A stretch of 64,000 bases of DNA from Acidobacteriota bacterium (GTDB lineage Bacteria > Acidobacteriota > Terriglobia > Bryobacterales > Bryobacteraceae). Positions 60,856 through 64,000 of this stretch are shown here, one piece after another (the stretch's first letter is position 1; every line of letters begins with the position of its first letter). The position numbers and the translations under genes are program-made. The notes beneath the pieces are model-generated. The model did not search any database. It was given only the letters and a program-made list of their open reading frames with translations, and was not told the origin of the DNA. The stretch spans positions 1 to 64,000 of the forward strand of contig JACQZR010000283.1 in NCBI GenBank assembly GCA_016213775.1. Direction: 5' to 3'.

Positions 60856-61389
60856 ATGACGTTCGAGGAAGCGCTGGCGATTGAGCGGGCGGCGGCGGAG
60901 CGGAGCGAGTTTTGGCTGGGGCAGATGGTGGCGATGGCGGGGGCGACCAAGAACCATGCACTGCTTTGCAGCGAGCTCAATTTTCTCACACGGTCGCGGC
61001 TTGGGGTTGGCCCGTGCCGCGTGTTCGGGTCGAACATGAAGGTGGGGGCGGTCAAGAAGCGGGGATTCTCCTATCCTGATCTTTCGATTGTCTGTGGAGA
61101 ACCGAAGTTCTTCGACGATGTCCGGGACCTGCTAATGAATCCGGTGGTGGTGTTCGAGGTCCTTTCCGATAGGGAAACGAAGTTCCTGGAGTATCAGAAG
61201 CTGGAATCGCTGCGCCACTACGTGCTGGTAGAGCAGCGCGCGCAACGCGTGGAGCACTATGAACGGGCGGAGGCGGGGCGGTGGAGCTACGAGGTGTTGC
61301 GGCCTGGGGATCTGCTGCGCTTGGCCTCGGTGGGGATCGAGGTTCCTGTGGGCGAGATCTATGCGGCTACGGACATTCCGCCAGTGTAA
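60856..61389 (+). CDS. Uma2-family protein, copy 2 (lacks STRAFD segment)
   Basis: A 177-aa tandem paralogue of the preceding gene, near-identical over long stretches including LESLRHYVLVEQR and GRWSYEVLRPGDLLRL. Between VLSD and KFLEY it has only R-E-T where copy 1 has STRAFDGRE, a loss of 6 residues from the most conserved part of the family. The active site may therefore be impaired. The 16-bp spacer, including the -10-like hexamer, was duplicated with it. Confidence 0.88.
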   Translation: MTFEEALAIERAAAERSEFWLGQMVAMAGATKNHALLCSELNFLTRSRLGVGPCRVFGSNMKVGAVKKRGFSYPDLSIVCGEPKFFDDVRDLLMNPVVVFEVLSDRETKFLEYQKLESLRHYVLVEQRAQRVEHYERAEAGRWSYEVLRPGDLLRLASVGIEVPVGEIYAATDIPPV

Positions 61390-61516
61390 GCTGGTGACGA
61401 AGGCGAGGGTGATACGTCAATTACCATTGGCGCGATTTGACACGCCTGCCTGCTGTTTCTAAGATAGAAAGGCTAGCCAAATCCGCAGCCTTGCCACCCA
61501 CACCGGTGGGCAGGCA

Positions 61517-61546
61517 TTGCTCATTGAGGATTCTCGGAAGTATATC
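61517..61546 (+). promoter_or_regulatory. Promoter of the Gld-type ABC operon
   Basis: TTGCTC (61517-61522), 18 bp, then TATATC (61541-61546), with the ATG 14 nt further. No ribosome site is clear. Confidence 0.45.
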
Positions 61547-61560
61547 CTTTCTGGACACCT

Positions 61561-62520
61561 ATGATTAAAGTTGAAGGACTCACCAAACGGTACGCACGCA
61601 ACGTGGCCGTAGACAACATCTCCTTCGAGGTGGAAAAAGGTCAAATCGTTGGATTCCTTGGGCCAAACGGCGCAGGGAAGACGACCACCATGCGCGTGCT
61701 GACTTGCTTTTTACCCGCCACGGATGGAAAGGCGGAGGTTGCCGGCTTCGACGTCCGGTCGCAGGCGATGGACGTGAAACGCCGGGTCGGGTATTTGCCC
61801 GAAACGCCGCCCCTGTACCCGGAGATGGAGGTGCGCGAATACGTGGAATTCGTCGGGAGGCTGAAGGGCGTCCCGAAGGCCAATCTCCAGGCGCGCGTGG
61901 ACGAAGTTTGCGGCCGCTGCAATGTCGCCGACGTCAAGACCAAGCTGATCGCGAAGCTGTCCAAAGGCTACCGCCAGCGCGTGGGACTCGCTTCAGCGAT
62001 CATCCACAATCCTGACGTTCTCATTCTGGACGAGCCCACCGCGGGGCTGGATCCGGAGCAGCGGAAAGAGACCCTGGCGCTGATCAAGGAACTGGCCGGC
62101 GAGCACACCATCATTCTCTCGACGCACATTCTGCCGGAAGTGGAAACCATTTGCCAGAAGGTGATCATCATCTCGAAGGGCAAACTGGTGGCGACGGATA
62201 CGATGGAGAATCTGAACAGCCGGCTGCGCGGTTCGGAGCTGCTGGAGGTGGAAGTGGGCGCCCGGACGGGGTCGATCAACAAAGACTCGGTGCAGAGCCG
62301 GCTGTCGTCAGTGGCGGGAGTGAGCCGGGTGGAATTCAAGGACGTCCGGAATGGGCATCTGCAATTCCATGTGGAGAGCCAGCAAGGGGAATCCGTGCGG
62401 GCGGAGATCGCGCGATCGGTGGTGAGCGCGGATTGGGACCTGCTGGAACTGCATGGCGCGGGGCTGAGCCTGGAAGAGATCTTCCTGCAACTGACTGCGT
62501 CCGATAAAGGAGCCAAGTAA
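61561..62520 (+). CDS. ABC transporter ATP-binding protein (GldA-like)
   Basis: A 319-aa ABC ATPase. Walker A is G34-P-N-G-A-G-K-T41, the signature is degenerate (LSKGYRQRV), and Walker B is VLILDEPTAGLD. The C-terminal 90 residues after the ATPase core are typical of the GldA/NosF/CcmA-type exporters. It overlaps the permease start by TAATG. With the next two genes it forms the GldA-GldF-GldG-type set; in Bacteroidetes these serve gliding, while elsewhere similar sets are general exporters of unknown cargo. Confidence 0.93.
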   Translation: MIKVEGLTKRYARNVAVDNISFEVEKGQIVGFLGPNGAGKTTTMRVLTCFLPATDGKAEVAGFDVRSQAMDVKRRVGYLPETPPLYPEMEVREYVEFVGRLKGVPKANLQARVDEVCGRCNVADVKTKLIAKLSKGYRQRVGLASAIIHNPDVLILDEPTAGLDPEQRKETLALIKELAGEHTIILSTHILPEVETICQKVIIISKGKLVATDTMENLNSRLRGSELLEVEVGARTGSINKDSVQSRLSSVAGVSRVEFKDVRNGHLQFHVESQQGESVRAEIARSVVSADWDLLELHGAGLSLEEIFLQLTASDKGAK

Positions 62521-63287
62521 TGAGCAACATCTGGATTCTCTGTAAGAAAGAACTGCGAAGCTACTTTGTTTCCCCCATCGCATACGGGTTGATGGCGTTC
62601 TTCGCGCTCATCTGCGGGTACTTCTTTTACGCCGCGGTAGCGATTTTTGTGCTGCGATCGACGGACCCGATGATGATGCAGCGCGGCATGCCGATGGATA
62701 TCAACGAGTGGGTGATCCGGCCGCTGATGATGAACGTGAGCGTCATCGGGCTGTTCATGATTCCGATGATCACGATGCGGTTGTTCGCCGAAGAAAAGAA
62801 GACCGGAACGATCGAGCTGCTGGCGACGTCGCCGATTCTCGATATAGAGATCATTGTTGGAAAGTGGCTCGCGGCGGTGCTCCTGTATCTCTCCATTCTC
62901 GGCATTTCGGCGGTGAATCTGGCGGTGGTATTTATCTACGGTAAGCCGGATTGGAAGCCGGTGCTGGTGGCGTACCTGGGCCTGCTGCTGCAGGGCGGAT
63001 GCCTGCTCGCGATCGGGTCGTTTATTTCCAACTGCACCAAGAACCAGATCATCGCCGGAGCGGGCACGTTCGCGGTGTGCCTGCTGTTGTGGGTTCTGGA
63101 CTGGGTGGCCGCGTATGAGACGACGACGTTCGGGAAGATGATTTCCTACCTGAGCGTAACGGGCCACTTCGAGAATTTCGCTAAAGGCGTGATTGACACC
63201 AAAGACGTCGTTTATTACCTGTCGCTATCGTTCTTCGGGCTCTTCTTGACCGCCCGTTCGATGGAATCGCTTCGTTGGAGGGCCTAA
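62520..63287 (+). CDS. ABC transporter permease (GldF-like)
   Basis: A 255-aa integral membrane protein with about six hydrophobic helices, starting WILCKKELRSYFVSPIAYG as in the ABC-2/GldF permeases, with EEKKTGTIELLATSP after the second or third helix. It is coupled at both ends by TAATG overlaps. It would form the membrane channel with the ATPase upstream. Confidence 0.92.
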   Translation: MSNIWILCKKELRSYFVSPIAYGLMAFFALICGYFFYAAVAIFVLRSTDPMMMQRGMPMDINEWVIRPLMMNVSVIGLFMIPMITMRLFAEEKKTGTIELLATSPILDIEIIVGKWLAAVLLYLSILGISAVNLAVVFIYGKPDWKPVLVAYLGLLLQGGCLLAIGSFISNCTKNQIIAGAGTFAVCLLLWVLDWVAAYETTTFGKMISYLSVTGHFENFAKGVIDTKDVVYYLSLSFFGLFLTARSMESLRWRA

Positions 63288-64000
63288 TGCAGAGCTGGAT
63301 GAAGACACGACAAACACAATACGCCGGATACTTTGTTGTATACACGGTGGTGATTCTGGCGGTGCTGGGCGCGGCCAACTGGCTGGCGAACCGGCACTCG
63401 ACGGCCTATGATTCGACCTCGAATAAGCGGTTCTCGCTGGCGGACCAGACTGAGAAAGTGGTGCGGGGTCTGAAGAACAATGCGAAGGTCCTGTACTTCA
63501 GCGGCAAGAATGAGTTTCCACGGGCCAAGGATCTGCTGGATCGCTACTCCGCGTTGTCCCCGAAGCTCAGCATCGAGTACATCGATCCGGATGCCAAGCC
63601 GACAGTGGCGAAGGCTTACGGCGTGCGCACGATGGGCACGATCTTTGTGGAATCGGGCAATAAGCGCGAGGAAGCCCGCAGCTTGTCGGAAGAAGAAGTG
63701 ACGAGCGCATTGATTCGCGCGTTGAAGACGGGCGAGCGGATGGTCTGCTTTGTTTCCGGCAGCGGCGAACACACTCTGGAAGACACCGGCCGCAACGGGC
63801 TGAGCAGTCTGAAAGAGCTGGTGGAGAAGAACAACTATAAAACACAAGTGCTGAAGCTGGTGGAATCGCCGGCGATTCCGCAGACATGCACCGTGGTGGT
63901 GGTTTCAGGGCCGCGTTTCGATTACACGCAGCCGGCGGTGGACAACCTTGACAAATTCTACAAAGAGGGCGGACGCGTACTGGTGGCGATGGATCCGCCG
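63287..64000 (+). CDS. GldG-like ABC auxiliary protein, 3'-truncated
   Basis: An open frame of 238 codons that runs off the window. After an N-terminal cytoplasmic stretch and one transmembrane helix (YFVVYTVVILAVLGAANWL), an extracytoplasmic domain follows with KRFSLADQTEKVVRGLK and CFVSGSGEHTLEDT, as in GldG/ABC-type uncharacterised auxiliary proteins. The start overlaps the permease stop as TAATG. Confidence 0.88.
   Translation, partial: MQSWMKTRQTQYAGYFVVYTVVILAVLGAANWLANRHSTAYDSTSNKRFSLADQTEKVVRGLKNNAKVLYFSGKNEFPRAKDLLDRYSALSPKLSIEYIDPDAKPTVAKAYGVRTMGTIFVESGNKREEARSLSEEEVTSALIRALKTGERMVCFVSGSGEHTLEDTGRNGLSSLKELVEKNNYKTQVLKLVESPAIPQTCTVVVVSGPRFDYTQPAVDNLDKFYKEGGRVLVAMDPP

Noticed and set aside
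61968-63167. A 399-codon minus-strand frame over the ABC genes
   Set aside because: Shadow of two certain ABC transporter genes; His/Arg-rich low-complexity translation.

Overview
The window reads as a chromosomal contig of a high-GC soil-type Acidobacteriota, most likely of the Bryobacterales/'Solibacter' kind. This is an inference from family content: a TIGR03436-type VWFA protein, a TIGR03437-like C-terminal domain on an NHL/BACON protein, TIGR02999-type ECF sigma plus Ser/Thr kinase pairs, PSD1/DUF1501 pairs, DUF1080/Gfo-Idh-MocA pairs, PEP-CTERM proteins and PCRxxDTR-repeat surface proteins. No rRNA, tRNA, phage block, complete transposase or CRISPR array was seen.

Layout. 1-6.6 kb: 5'-truncated argS, a small-protein/nucleotidyltransferase pair, HicAB and RelE/antitoxin modules lodged beside a duplicated sulfatase tail, then a LacI regulator overlapping a sulfatase. 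6.6-12.9 kb: two small unknown genes and a secreted 1637-aa NHL-propeller/BACON protein. 12.9-26.0 kb (minus strand): a tightly overlapping five-gene operon, transcribed as membrane-anchored propeller, VIT+VWA protein, 2207-aa repeat protein, DUF3352-like protein and a minimal penicillin-binding transpeptidase. This is the best candidate for an undescribed envelope system. 26.2-28.8 kb: sugar isomerase-like TIM barrel, HEAT protein and a [2Fe-2S] ferredoxin. 29.1-35.5 kb (minus): an operon of HlyD-type adaptor, VWA protein, PSD1 cytochrome and DUF1501 protein, with a heptamer-repeat-driven tandem duplication inside. 35.5-38.1 kb: a coupled 31-codon ORF and an HD-GYP/GAF/GGDEF enzyme. 38.2-40.1 kb: oxidoreductase plus DUF1080.

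40.5-50.8 kb is a duplicated and decaying sigma-factor region. It holds two PCRxxDTR-repeat proteins, one full and one truncated RCC1-like protein, an intact ECF sigma and Ser/Thr kinase pair, two decayed copies of their genes, and a sequence element present three times. 50.8-54.0 kb pairs an OmcA/MtrC-like decaheme cytochrome with a divergent HTH/two-CW/receiver regulator. 54.1-57.0 kb: HpcH/HpaI aldolase and a PQQ dehydrogenase with an N-terminal cytochrome and an Asp-Trp-Asp motif. 57.0-59.4 kb: an FRG-domain protein coupled to a P-loop ATPase, a plausible defence-type cassette. 59.4-64 kb: PEP-CTERM protein, tandem Uma2 nucleases, and a Gld-type ABC exporter running off the end.

Two stylistic traits recur. 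Neighbouring genes are very often coupled by ATGA, GTGA or TAATG overlaps. Several genes appear leaderless, with a TANNAT hexamer 6-8 nt before the start codon.
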